Shown: piece after piece, positions 35,080 to 45,689 of the stretch
How the letters are laid out: each line of letters opens with the position of its first letter
How positions within the stretch are numbered: position 1 is the stretch's first letter
DNA from: Calliopum simillimum
Lineage: Eukaryota; Arthropoda; Insecta; Diptera; Lauxaniidae
Reading direction: 5' to 3'
NCBI GenBank assembly: GCA_951812925.1
Contig: OX638372.1
Span: forward strand, 50,743,722 to 50,807,721
DNA length: 64,000 nucleotides
The notes under the pieces: model-generated
What the model saw: the letters and a program-made list of their open reading frames with translations, nothing else
Database searches by the model: none
Told to the model about the DNA's origin: nothing
Program-made: the position numbers and the translations under genes

Positions 35080-35902
35080 ACTAGTAAGGGTGTAAATTTT
35101 GGCCTGGCCAAAAAATAAATACCCTACACTGCAGTATTTTGAAAAGTTTGCTTATATGGGAGGTGCCACGCCCTCTTGTCCGAGTACACCCAGTTTTTGT
35201 TCAGAGCTTGCATTTATAGTTTTTAGTGTCAGAGTGAAATTTAGTTGGATTATCTCAAAAAACTCTTTCAGTATAGCATTTTCAATCTTTTGCTTATATG
35301 GGAGGTGCCACGCCCCCTTGTCTGATTTCACCCAATTTTTGCTGAGAGCTTTCATTTATAATTCTTAGTGTCTGAGTCAAATTTGGTTCGAATATCTCAA
35401 AAAACGCTTTCAGTATAGCGTTTTGAAGCTTTTGCTTAAATGGGAGGTGCCACGCCCTCTTGTCCGAATTCGCTCAAATTTTTATCAGAGCTTGCGCTTA
35501 CAATTCATAGTACTTATATGTATTGTGGTTACATTGTCGTGAAAAATACTCCTAAAATTGCATTTTGAATATAATTTTTGTATGGGCGGTAGGCGTGTCC
35601 GTTGACCGATTTTGCTCATTTTCAATCCCCCGAGCTAGCTTTGACGACGGAGGCAGTGTACCAAATTTCATTGAATTATCTTGCTCAGTTTTCCCAAAAA
35701 GTGTATTTCAACACACAGCCAGCCACCCAGCCAGCCAGCCAGCCAGCCACCCAGCCAGCCAGCCAGACAGACGGACATGGCTATATCGACTCAGGAGGTG
35801 ACGCTGATCAAGAATATATATACTTTTCTATACCTGCCACGCCTCCTTCTCTGCGTTACAAACGGAAGGACAAAGTGAATATACCCTGGGTGTAGGGTAT
35901 AA
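35080..35902 (+). repeat. Copy D of the ~800-bp interspersed repeat, nested in a SINE
   Basis: Full-length copy, nearly identical to copy C, with an expanded (CCAG) tract at 35718-35765. Its two flanks together make the tRNA-like head of a SINE, so this copy inserted after the SINE. The longest frames (78-97 codons, Pro/Ser/Gln repeats) are translations of the CCAG tract. Confidence 0.9.
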
Positions 35903-36150
35903 TAATATGTTGCTGGATTCAAATCCTGGTGCAGCCATTTTTTTTCTTTTTTTTTTAAATTTATTGAAAAAATGCTTACCGCATTACATAAATATAAGCG
36001 CTTTTGAAGTAAGGCTGCAGTAAGCTTAAGCGCGCTTACATCCTATAATAAGCAATGTTAAAAAGAAAGAATAGTTCTTACGGAGGGGAAGCGCTTATTT
36101 GTGAAAAGATGCACTTCAGAAGGGTTTTTGAAGCACTCCTTTTCCCCTTG
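35903..36150 (+). repeat. SINE, right part (interrupted)
   Basis: GCTGGATTCAAATCCTGG (35912-35929) is a box B with its T-stem, followed by GTGCAGCCA and a T-run. Then come CTTACCGCATTACATAAATA, AAGCGCTTTTGAAG and AAGGCTGCAGTAAG, the tail shared with the other SINEs here. Confidence 0.5.
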
Positions 36151-36215
36151 TGATATTACATATTTCTATTTTGCATTTGAAAAACTTTTTTTCAAAAAGC
36201 AGTTGTATTTTATTT

Positions 36216-36223
36216 AATGCTTT
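36216..36223 (+). repeat. Left target-site duplication of the Merlin element
   Basis: AATGCTTT, exact copy at 38059-38066. Confidence 0.85.
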
Positions 36224-37146
36224 GGCTAAAGTCAAGCGTTGCTCCTAGAACCCAATTTGGTTTAAACCAAACTTTTCTTGTTAAAATTATAATTCTTACA
36301 AAAAATGTTTAATCAAAAAGTGTCGCTCGGACCTAGTTTTGGAGATATGGTCATCGGAAGATCGCGATATAGCTTTTATAAAAACCGATATAAGTTCTGA
36401 ATCCCTTGATGGATTTCAAAAATGTTGATGTTATATGAAAGATATTTTAATTGGCTACAAAAAGTTTAAAATCCAAGTTATGGTTTTCAAGAAATGGTGA
36501 TTTTGTAAAAATTTTGACCAGTCTTTTTTTTTAAAAACTATTATAAATTAAAAAAATACCTTAATAACCTATAGCTGTAGAAACAAAATATGGAAGCCTT
36601 ATCTATTTTCCTTCATAAGGTATTCCATTTAAAGCTGAATTTGCATTATTAGGGCATATTTTATAGAAAAACACAAATGAAGCTAAAGAAATTTTCATGA
36701 AATTTAGCAAATATTACAACAACAGCACCACCACTAACAACAACAGCAATGTTTCAGAGAGACCATCCTATTGGGGGGCCAGGAATAGCAACCTTGACGA
36801 CAATATCTGGCCTGGCGTTCGAGTCGTTATAATAACAACAACGATACCACCACTCCCAAATACAATGACACCACTATCCACAACAATAACAACACCAACA
36901 ATACAACCAATAACAACACTCACAAAACAAAAAACACAACACTAACAGCAACAACATCAACAACACCAATAACAACAACAACAGCAGCAACAACAAGAAC
37001 AACACAACAACACTAACAAAACAACAAAACTACTACTAACAACAACAACAACAACATTACTATCAACAACACCACTATCAACCACAACAAAATAAAAATT
37101 TTTATTCAAAAACGTGAGGTTTACTACTACTTTTTATTGCAAAAGA

Positions 37147-37196
37147 GAAAAATTGTTATTAAAAATTTCGCGCGAAATTTTTAATAACAATTTTTC
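37147..37196. repeat. Perfect 50-bp palindrome
   Basis: Every base from 37147 to 37196 pairs with its mirror across the centre AATTTCGCGCGAAATT (37164-37179). It lies about 30 bp from the midpoint of the Merlin element, so it probably marks the junction of the two arms. Confidence 0.9.
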
Positions 37197-37266
37197 GCCT
37201 GCGGCGCTTTCTTTTTTGGAAATTTTTCCAAATTATTCAGTCAGGTTATAGAACTTATTACAAAAA

Positions 37267-37569
37267 GAAGGTCTTAACCCCCTAACGGTGAACCACTCAA
37301 TTTCCTTTAAAGACCCAGTAACTGATGACCACACAAATACGATTGAGGGTCTGTGGCGATATGTCAAAAACGCTTTGCATGTATTTAACAGAAGAAAACG
37401 ATTTTACGAAGGATATATTGCAAAATTCATGTTCCTTAAAAAGTGAAAAGCAGAGGGGGTTGAGCCAATGGAGGATTTTTTAAAATATGAGGGAGAGTTG
37501 CATAAAGTCGTTTCCTATGAAGCAGAGAACGATGATGATGATATTGTTGTAGATGAAGACATCTTATAA
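37267..37569 (+). pseudogene. ISXO2/IS1595-type (Merlin) transposase C-terminal remnant
   Basis: The frame from 37267 reads EGLNPLTVNHSISFKDPVTD, then HTNTIEGLWRYVKNAL, then YEGYIAKFMFLKK. The order NHS..F.DP.T..HTN.IE..W..VK and a final (Y/F)(L/I)..F is diagnostic of the DDE_Tnp_IS1595 (ISXO2-like) domain. The Glu of NTIE is the expected third acidic catalytic residue. A TGA at 37444-37446 interrupts the frame. After it the frame continues through an Asp/Glu-rich tail to TAA at 37567-37569. The N-terminal half, with the two catalytic Asp residues, has been replaced by simple repeats, so it is inactive. It sits entirely inside the 36224-38058 element. Confidence 0.85.
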
Positions 37570-38058
37570 AATAAAATACAAATATTAATTCTTCTATTTT
37601 TTTTTTGGAAAAACCTTACAAATATAGGAAATCAGATACAAATGGCATAGTTAATAAAAGAAAATAGATTGGCCTTTCATATTTTGTTACAAAAATTATG
37701 GATTGATGAGACGTTTTTTGGAAAAAATAGTGTTTTTTTTAAAAAAACCTGGTCAAAATTATATTAAAATCGCCATATATCGAAACCTAAAACTCGGATT
37801 TAAAACTTTTGTACACAAATTTGGTAGTTAGTTATAATACCTTTTATATGACACCAAAATTTTTGATATCCATCAAGGGATTCAGAACTTATACTTGTTT
37901 TTATAAAAGCTATATCCCGATCTTCCGATTGCTATATCTCCGAAACCAGATCTGAGCGACACTTTTTGTTTTTGCTGTTGTTGTTGTAATTACTTTCCAA
38001 AGCCATATTTTGGCAAAAAAAATAAATTTGGCTTTGGGAGCAACGCTTGACTTGTTCC

Positions 38059-38066
38059 AATGCTTT
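38059..38066 (+). repeat. Right target-site duplication of the Merlin element
   Basis: AATGCTTT, exact copy of 36216-36223. Confidence 0.85.
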
Positions 38067-38069
38067 TAT

Positions 38070-38980
38070 AAACAAATTTTGTTTCCATTCCGACTCATGT
38101 GACATTTTGTTATAGAATATGACATAACTTTGGTCATAATTAAGTTATTTTAAGAACTGTGAAAACAGTCTCGAAAAATAACTAAAGAACCTTTCTTTTA
38201 CTTAGCATGAGTAAATTTTAAAAAGTTAATAATTTTTGTCTGAAATTGTTGTTTAAATAGTTGTGACTCATAGGTCATGAAACGGAACGTTTTTTTTAAT
38301 TTATTAACTAAATGACGAATTTTAACCAAACTACCGCTGTTATATGCATTTTTTTTTATATTGCAATTGAAGAAATATGTAATTACAATTGAAGACTTAA
38401 GAACAAAAGGTAGCAATTATGATGAAGCAAATATAACATTTTGAATTTGTGACTCATGGGACATTTATGTCCTCTTTTATAACTTTTAAAAACTTTTTTA
38501 GAGATATGTATGAACAATGGACATTTTACAATATGATTTTGTTAAAATGTATGTAATGAGATTAAATTTAATTCTTTTCTTATTTTCCATTCTGGAATGG
38601 AATAATCCATTCGTAAAATAAAAAAGTTTTCTTGAATTTTTTTTTGTACTTCTTTTTTATTTTGATACATTAAAGGTATTCCTTAAAACGTGTTAGTGCT
38701 TCGAAAACCTCGTAGCTCTTAAAACTGTCAAAACTCGACTTGTTGTTGGCAGTTCCCACAATTGTGTGATATTATCAAAGAAAAAAGTTTTCATTCTGCA
38801 AAGCCTCTCTATGTATGTAGTACTTGCAATCGTCAATTGAATGGAATTTATATCATGTCATAGTCGGATAATATCCCTTTCATAACAGTAACTTTTTAGA
38901 GATAACCCTTCTTATGCCCCAGACAGATGGCAGCTCTAATGCACATTACCAACGCAATAATGTGAAACTTTTAATTGCAT
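38070..38980. other. Non-coding AT-rich DNA
   Basis: Nothing recognised. Confidence 0.45.
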
Positions 38981-38986
38981 GATTCT

Positions 38987-39190
38987 AGGCATTTTTTAAA
39001 TACATATTTCGTAGACATTTACTTAAAGAAAATTTGCCAATTCAGGGTCCAAAAAATTCGAATAAGCTTTTCTGATGCTAAACTCACTATTAATCTTGTT
39101 TTTGATTTTTTAGAATTTTTTGGACCCTGAATTGGGAAATTTTCATTTAGTCAATGCCTATGAAATATGTATTTAAAAAATGCTGAAAAT
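38987..39190. repeat. Inverted repeat, arms about 70 bp
   Basis: AGGCATTTTTTAAATACATA...CAATTCAGGGTCCAAAAAAT (38987-39051) is matched in reverse by ATTTTTTGGACCCTGAATTG...TATGTATTTAAAAAATGCT (39115-39183), spacer about 65 bp. Confidence 0.75.
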
Positions 39191-39740
39191 CCCCAATGGG
39201 GAATGGAGCGCATCAATAGCGCTTATGAAGCGCTCTAAAGCAGCAGTGAAGCGCATCTCTCTCTATTCCAAAAGCGCTGAAATTAACATTGGCATGTCAT
39301 TTGAAGGAAGCGCTTCGTTCTCTCTACCAGAAATGCTCTTTGGATGCGCATCGCTCTCGCATTCAGAAATGCTCTGTGGATGCTTTTTGGATGACAACAA
39401 AAATATATAAAAAATTAATTTGTTGATTGAAATTTTACATCTTTCGCCACAAAGACTCATCAGACTATTATTTTTTTGATGTAATTATAATTATTTCAAT
39501 TAATTATAATTGAAAAATTGCAAGTTGAAAAACTTTTGTGTTGGTCTGGGGGCCGGAGTCGAACCGAGGACCTCACGATTGCTACAACTCTCAATCACAG
39601 TGCCAGTCGCTAGACCATTGCTCCATCCTTGCGCTCTTACGAAGCTGACTTATTGACTTATTTTCTTTTGTGCGTAAATACGTGACCGAAAACGCTTCGA
39701 AAATGCTCTTTCGATGCGCTTCGCTCTCGCTACCTATAGC
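39185..39740 (-). repeat. GCGCTT-rich SINE-type block with duplicated segment
   Basis: ATGCTCTTTGGATGCGCATC (39333) and ATGCTCTTTCGATGCGCTTC (39701), each followed by GCTCTCGC, are direct repeats about 368 bp apart. AAGCGCT boxes recur at 39219-39320. A tRNA-like segment lies between them. Confidence 0.5.
39548..39628 (-). repeat. tRNA-like segment (pseudo-tRNA or SINE head)
   Basis: The minus strand has a perfect box B, GGTTCGACTCC (plus 39555-39565), and a box A-like AATGGTCTAGCGACTGG (plus 39603-39619). The 5' and 3' ends do not form a clean acceptor stem, so I do not call a tRNA gene. Confidence 0.5.
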
Positions 39741-39772
39741 ATTGAAAATATGCGCATACAAATCAGCTCTTT

Positions 39773-41246
39773 CACGTCGTGCTTGAACCAAGTTTAAATA
39801 AAAGTTTCTTGCATATGAGTTTTTTGACTGAATTATGTTACGTAATAACTTCACGAATCAAATGATCCCAAAATTAAAAAAATCGAATGGGCCCTTTTTG
39901 AAATAAGGAGCCTTAAGCAATAACTACAAAAAGTTAATACAACTCAAAATTAAAAATATTTGTAACATTTTGCAAACTATTTTTTCTAAACTAATTTGAG
40001 GTCGCTGAACTCGAAAAACGCATTTATTTTTTTTTCCTTGGGGTCGTTCCCAAGTTATTCGATAATTTATAATTTCGAGGTTATAGCTTCATATACATCA
40101 ATATATTTCTATGACGCCAAGTCCGATCAATTTTATTTGTCCACGCTTACAAAGAGTGATTAACGGCGCTTCTAACAAGTATACCAATAATTATGCTCCA
40201 AACAAAATTGACTGAGTTAAAGCAGGAAAAAGCTTGATATTTCAAAAATTTTTTAAATTTTTCACATCAACTTCAAATGAAACACTTTGTTTTTGGCACA
40301 TATTTTTTTTTAAATAATTATTTTTAGAAATGTTATTTAATGGCGCATATAATTGCAAACATTTTAAGCCTATGTTGAGCAATATCGAATGAAATTTCTC
40401 TATTGCAAATTTCGATTTCTTTTAAAAATTAATATTTTTGATACAATCCGCAATGTTCTTCTACAGAGAATGATTAGAAGTTACTTAAATCATCTTTAAA
40501 GTGTTCAATAAGTGTAGGGTGTCCTATTTGGAGGCTGAAAAATTGGATCTGTTGACTCAGGCCGAACATTTCGAAAATTCTCACATCTTCCTTATTGCAC
40601 TAAAGCCTTTATATCTCTTGGAAATTTCATTCGATTTTGCTCAACATAGGCTTAAAATGTTTGTTTTTATATGCGCCATTAAATAACATTTCTAAAAATA
40701 ATTATTTAAAAAAAAATATGTGCCAAAAACAAAGTGTTTCATTTGAAGTTGATGTGAAAAGTTTAAAAAATTTTTGAAATATCAAGCTTTTTCCTGCTTT
40801 AACTCAGTCAATTTTGTTTGGAGCATAATTATTGGTATACTTGTTAGAAGCGCCGTTAATCACTCTTTGTAAGCGTGGACAAATAAAATTGATCGGACTT
40901 GGCGTCATAGAAATATATTGATGTATATGAAGCTATAACCTCGAAATTATAAATTATCGAATAACTTGGGAACGACCCCAAGGAAAAAAAAATAAATGCG
41001 TTTTTCGAGTTCAGCGACCTCAAATTAGTTTAGAAAAAATAGTTTGCAAAATGTTACAAATATTTTTAATTTTGAGTTGTATTAACTTTTTGTAGTTATT
41101 GCTTAAGGCTCCTTATTTCAAAAAGGGCCCATTCGATTTTTTTAATTTTGGGATCATTTGATTCGTGAAGTTATTACGTAACATAATTCAGTCAAAAAAC
41201 TCATATGCAAGAAACTTTTATTTAAACTTGGTTCAAGCACGCCGTG
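39773..41246. mobile_element. CACG foldback element, TSD CTTT
   Basis: A 1474-bp element with two arms of about 630 bp that are almost identical (only scattered mismatches, e.g. AATTGCAAAC against GTTTGTTTTT near the inner ends). They are separated by a unique spacer of about 215 bp (40400-40617). Ends: CACGTCGTGCTTGAACC and GGTTCAAGCACGCCGTG. Flanked by CTTT at 39769-39772 and 41247-41250. The nearly unmutated arms imply recent insertion or gene conversion. Its right end is 450 bp upstream of the DRC9-like ATG, so it may lie in or next to that gene's promoter. Confidence 0.85.
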
Positions 41247-41250
41247 CTTT

Positions 41251-41696
41251 AGATGCGAGAAGGACGCGCATCACAATTGCATCTTGGGATGAGCATCGAA
41301 ATTTTCTGTTGGGTCATGCAATAAAAAGTTTTACATTATTGCGTCTGTATGTGGAAAAGAGTAAAGTGTGTAAGGGTAAAGTGTATAAGAAGGGCGTCCA
41401 AATCTGCACAAATTCATTTATTTTCGTTAACATCAACCAAATTGGAAAATTGTGACAATGCCTCTGCCAACAAAATGGAAAAAAATTCAAAAGGAACTTT
41501 TCTTTTAAACGTCAGTTTGTTTACAACATTGAAGCAAAAAACGAGAAAAAAATGTGTTAAAATTTAAGAAATAATTTAATTTTTTTATAATTATTTTTTA
41601 TTTTTTTATTTTTTTTATATATAATTATAATTAAGGAATTAATCAAATTTTTCGCTATAACTTTGGAGTAAACTCTTTCGCGAAAATCTACTTAAA
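41251..41696 (+). promoter_or_regulatory. Upstream region/5' leader of the DRC9-like gene
   Basis: The only sequence between the foldback and the start codon. I cannot pick a TATA box or initiator with confidence. The 96- and 72-codon frames here overlap the foldback end and are not supported as genes. Confidence 0.35.
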
Positions 41697-44128
41697 ATGA
41701 GAAAAATTGACTTCAATAAAGGTAAATCGGTTTTTAGTTTAAAACGACCGGACTTAAACGATTTGGAGTTCCAAAAACCAACCAAAAATGAACCAAGATA
41801 TTCGGTGTATGCGCGTCACAATGCCGGAAAACGTTTTGCCATCTATATGTTGGGTATGAATTTAATTCAAAAATTGAAAGGCTTTCAGGATTCAATGCTC
41901 CTCAAAGATCCGTGTAATCCAGTTGATGCTGTAGTATCGCATGTCTTTAGTTGGTCATTCAAAGATTATCAAAAAAGGCGTAGGGAAAGCAATTTGTTGG
42001 AGCTGCTAGTTTTAGCACGCATGCCTGCTGATTGTTTGGAACAGAAGAAAGCATTTCATGATCTTAAGCAGGTGCAGAAATTAATCATAGCTATTTTGGA
42101 ACCATATTTGAATGAAAATGAGCTGGATCATGCAATGGAAGAGTTACAGTGAGTGATGAAATTCGATCATAATTATGAACTAAGTAATAAGAGTGTTACG
42201 AACCACACCCAAACCCAATCGATTTTTTAAAATACATATGTTTCAAATTTCAGAGATAAATTAGAGTATGATAGAGTCTCTGAATCATTGAATGAAGAAT
42301 TAAAAGCACAGTGGAGAACATTTTACAAAGTTTCGAGATCTTCTCTAGCTGCGATATCATTTCGATTTACGATACCAAAAGAAATGCTAAAAGGACGACA
42401 GCTGTATCAAAGCGGTGGGTAACAGTGAAATAATACTTGAAGTACAATATATACGTACATAATCATAATTATGTACTGCGAGAACATTTCTGAAATATGT
42501 TAGGTTTGGTTGAGTAGGTAGTTTGCTGTTTAAACAGCAAAACCCATACTGATGCTATCCTACACAAAAATTGTAGATTAAGTCTATCAGATTTCCTTGT
42601 ATTTTACATAAAACATCTACCAATTTTGTACCACACAGTTTATTTTCCTATTGAACAACGTTATGCTCGTAAATATGGAAGAATGCTTACCGAATCAGCT
42701 GAAATAAAATATGGCAACGAGAATGCATCAATCGAGCATCAGTTAGAATACTACGAACAGAAGATTAAAGATGAACAGAAGGTTCATCAGCATGTCATGA
42801 TGGCATACGAATTTCAGACCAATGTAAGTTTATGCTCACGCAGACAATTTTTTCAATTGCCTGAAAATCAAAACCCTTCCATATCTTGTCTTCCATAGGA
42901 TTATTATGCTAATGTTGCCAGAATGGATGCCATGTATGACATAGATTTCGAATTGAGTATGAACCAAAACTTACGCTTCAAAAAATTAATTGAGAATCTC
43001 GTTAATAATCGTGCCTCGATGGAGCAACTTATGATCGAACATCGAGAAGCTCTGGCTGCCAAGAGGATCGAAGAAGAAGAAAAGAGATTGAGACATATCG
43101 AATATCTAGACGTATGTACACAACAATTCAGATTTTTTGTTTAAATATATAATTGTTCATAAATATTTTAGCGAATGGAAAAAGAAGAAGCGGAACGGAA
43201 AAGATTAAAGAAACAAAAAAGTAAAGAAAGGAAGCTAGCAAAAAAGAAAGCCCTAAAAGAGCATCTAAAAAGTCTTTCACTCGGTAGTCTTGTAAAATCA
43301 GCAAGTGCAAAATCTATGGCCGAAAAATCCGATGATGTTAAATCTCAAACGAAAAAAATACCAGCCGGAAGAAAATCTCTTAACAAGAAATCCAACTTAA
43401 CAGAACGTAGTGAAGAAGAAAAATCGACAACGATAAAGTATCAAGCACCATATTTAGATTTACGATCATCTCAAGAATCCAATTTGGTTGCAAGAAAATC
43501 TCAAGAATCTAAATTGAGCATGACTAAGTCCCAAACAAAAAAATCTCAAGAAACAATATCGAGCGTACGAAAATCTCAAGAAATAAAATCCGCCACAACA
43601 AGAACAAGCTTGAACGAAAGAAAATCTCAAGAATCTAAGTTGAGCATAAGAAAGTCTCAAACAAAAAAATCTCAAGAAACAATATCAAGCGTACGAAAAT
43701 CTCAAGAAATAAAATTGGATGTGGCACAATCTGCAACAGCAACAACAGACGTAAGAAAATCTCAAGAAAAAGTGCAATGGGAAATAGCATCACCCGAAAA
43801 AACTACTACAAAAAAGAGAAAATCTTCATCCGCTCGCAAAAGCGCAACAAGTAAAACATCAACGTCCGCTAAAAAGTCTGGACGGAAGCCACAGACTCGA
43901 AAATCTAAAGATGGAAAATCAGACACCAAAGAATCAAAAGAAAGAAAATTAGACACAAGAGAATCTAAAGAAAAAAGTCAAAATGAAGAAAATAAACCGA
44001 TAGGGCAAGAAAATCAGATTCAAGAAAATCAAGTCATAGAAAATCAAGTCATAGAAAATCAGAACTTGGATGAAACGAACTTGGAGAATCAGCACTTAGA
44101 AGTTAAGGACGTTGAAAACCAGAATTGA
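41697..44128 (+). CDS. DRC9/IQCG-like axonemal protein with Lys-Ser-Gln repeat tail
   Basis: Five exons: 41697-42148, 42254-42414, 42639-42823, 42899-43111, 43172-44128 (stop TGA), 655 codons. Donors GTGAGT, GTGGGT, GTAAGT, GTATGT and acceptors all ending AG keep one frame; the alternative donor at 42419 would give a stop. Residues 1-40 include DLEFQKPT, comparable to DLVFKKPT in mammalian IQCG. Residues 155-340 are helical and charged, with QRYARKY, a YD.D.E segment and RIEEEEKR in the order of the IQCG coiled coil. IQCG is a subunit of the nexin-dynein regulatory complex of motile cilia and sperm tails. No IQ motif is visible, unlike the vertebrate protein. From about residue 345 the protein is basic and repetitive (RKSQESK, KKSQETISSVRKSQEIK) and ends in an acidic ENQ repeat. 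I compared from memory, so orthology needs a search. In flies, expression would be expected in testis and/or chordotonal neurons. Confidence 0.75.
43490..43720 (+). repeat. In-frame duplication in the KSQ repeat tail
   Basis: About 96 bp encoding RKSQESKLS, a KSQTKKSQETISSV run and RKSQEIK occurs twice (about 43492-43590 and 43618-43713) within exon 5, with few differences. This is recent internal expansion of the repeat. Confidence 0.85.
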
Positions 44129-44268
44129 TGAAAACCATAGCCAAACCACCAAGATTATCTTCGTTGAAGATAAACATCTTAAAGGAAAAGTTTAATAAGT
44201 AAGCGAGTGCAAAACAAAAATGAAAATAGTAAAAAAAATTAAAAAAGTCAAAAGTTGAAGAAAAAAAC

Positions 44269-44274
44269 AATAAA
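44269..44274 (+). terminator. Poly(A) signal of the DRC9-like gene
   Basis: AATAAA 141 bases after the stop codon, in an A-rich 3' region. Confidence 0.5.
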
Positions 44275-44466
44275 TTTATAGGTCGCAAAAATTATAAAAA
44301 AAAGAAAAAAACTTGAAAGTTCAAAAAAAGAAAAATCAAAAAACTCATAAAAATTAGCATGTAAAAAAAAAAAAAATTATGTATATATAAGTAGTTATTA
44401 AATTAAAATTAAGTGTATTTTTTAAGAAATGATTGATGTTTTTATGATATAATAATCGTCGTTTCA

Positions 44467-45113
44467 ATCAGGCCTATCACTGAATCCATCGTAAATACGA
44501 ATTTCGTTAGAGCTACTAATCACTTCGATCTTAAATTCAAAATTCGTAAATAGGGATTACTTACTCCATCTGAAACATAAATTTTTTTAATTTTCGGCGA
44601 CTAGATTTGGCTATCAGAGAAGTATCGTAATTTTGTTAACGAAGTACTTCAAACTCTATGAATTTCGGATTCACGTTCGTAACGATTGGAATTCAAGCAC
44701 CCTTATCACTTTATTCAATTTCGATTCGAACTAAATCCATCCCAAACTCTATTTTTTTTGTAACTTCCGGCGAATAGATATGACTTCCGAAAAAATATCA
44801 TAAATCGAGTCGAGATTTTGCTATCATATATTCAGTCCTGTCACTGAATCCACCGTAGATATTGAATTCGAATTGCTACGACATGAATTCAAAATGCGTA
44901 GATTCGGATCACGTACTCCATCCCAAACAACATTTTTTTTGTAACTTCCGGCGAATATATATGACTTCCGAAGAAATATCATAATTTTATTAAAGAAGTA
45001 CTTTAAACTCTTCGAATTACGAAGCTACGTTCGTAGTTTCTTGAAATCAATTACAGCATTTTCGTAGATCTCATGAAATTCGTATCTACGATGGATTGAA
45101 TGATAGGCCTGAT
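44467..45113. mobile_element. TIR element with three internal tandem modules
   Basis: ATCAGGCCTATCACTGAATC at 44467 and a following CATCGTAAATACGAATTTC pair with GAAATTCGTATCTACGATGG and TGATAGGCCTGAT, ending about 45112. Inside are three modules at about 44570, 44748 and 44922 (spacing 174-178), each with CCATC(C/T)(C/G)AAAC and a TTC(C/G)GGCGA(A/C)TA box. The flanking 8-mers GTTTCAAT and ATTTTGAT match at only 5 of 8 positions, so the TSD is unproven. No transposase. Confidence 0.65.
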
Positions 45114-45429
45114 TTTGATTTCTAGAAACGAAATCGAAAATTTTTGCAACCAAAATTAAATCAGCCTTATCATATAATTTTTAAAAATCCGCAAAAAGTC
45201 GAAAAATTCGATTTTATCCAATATTTCCTAAACGGTTACTTTTTCGTAAAAACAAATCTGTAATTCTCTACAAAAGAGATCCTGGCATTTTTTGAGTTTA
45301 AGCCTTAAATTAAAGACAAACCAGAATGTTATCAAAAAAAGCATCTAGTACATTTATTTTGTGAGACGTAGACCTATTAAAACCAATTAATTGTTCTTAA
45401 TAATATTTATAGATAGGGAGCAATTAATA

Positions 45430-45680
45430 AGAAAAGAAGTTCGTTTGTAAGGGACAGCCCAAACCTACCATAGTTTCCATTTTTTGACTTTGTAGCAAGT
45501 TTTTAGCTAAATTAATAAGCTTTAAAAATTAGAAAAAAAATATTTTTGGATAGACTAAGGGTCATGGTATAGTAAAACAATAAAAGTTTGAAAAAATATT
45601 TATTTAAATGAGAGTTATTAAATAAAAATTAAATTGTTTGTACGGGACATTTTCGTTTGTACGGGACTCGTACGAAATAC
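45430..45680 (+). repeat. GTTTGTACGGGAC motif cluster
   Basis: GTTTGTAAGGGAC at 45443, GTTTGTACGGGAC at 45636 and again at 45655. A doublet 19 bp apart plus a single copy 193 bp away is the same layout as in the TA-target elements of this window, so this is probably the remnant of another such family. Confidence 0.5.
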
Positions 45681-45689
45681 ATGTATATT

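Larger units (their letters stand above)
36224..38058. mobile_element. Merlin-superfamily foldback transposon, TSD AATGCTTT
   Basis: An 1835-bp element bounded by 8-bp direct repeats AATGCTTT (36216-36223 and 38059-38066). The ends begin with GG: GGCTAAAGTCAAGCGTTGCT at the left, and the right-end complement GGAACAAGTCAAGCGTTGCT. The arms pair over several hundred bases (e.g. GGACCTAGTTTTGGAGATAT near 36330 against 37945). GG termini and 8-9 bp duplications are the published hallmarks of Merlin elements, and the interior carries a matching transposase remnant. The centre also holds CAA/ACC simple repeats (36710-37090). Confidence 0.85.

Noticed and set aside
34341..35895. Frames of 78-100 codons with HTASHPASQ-type peptides
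   Set aside because: Identical frames recur in every copy of the ~800-bp repeat and derive from its CCAG tract.
39263..39854. Minus-strand frames upstream of the DRC9-like gene
   Set aside because: They overlap SINE and foldback sequence and are mirrored at 41165-41455.
42522..42541. 20-bp palindrome TTTGCTGTTTAAACAGCAAA in intron 2 of the DRC9-like gene
   Set aside because: Single short palindrome without flanking duplication or other support.
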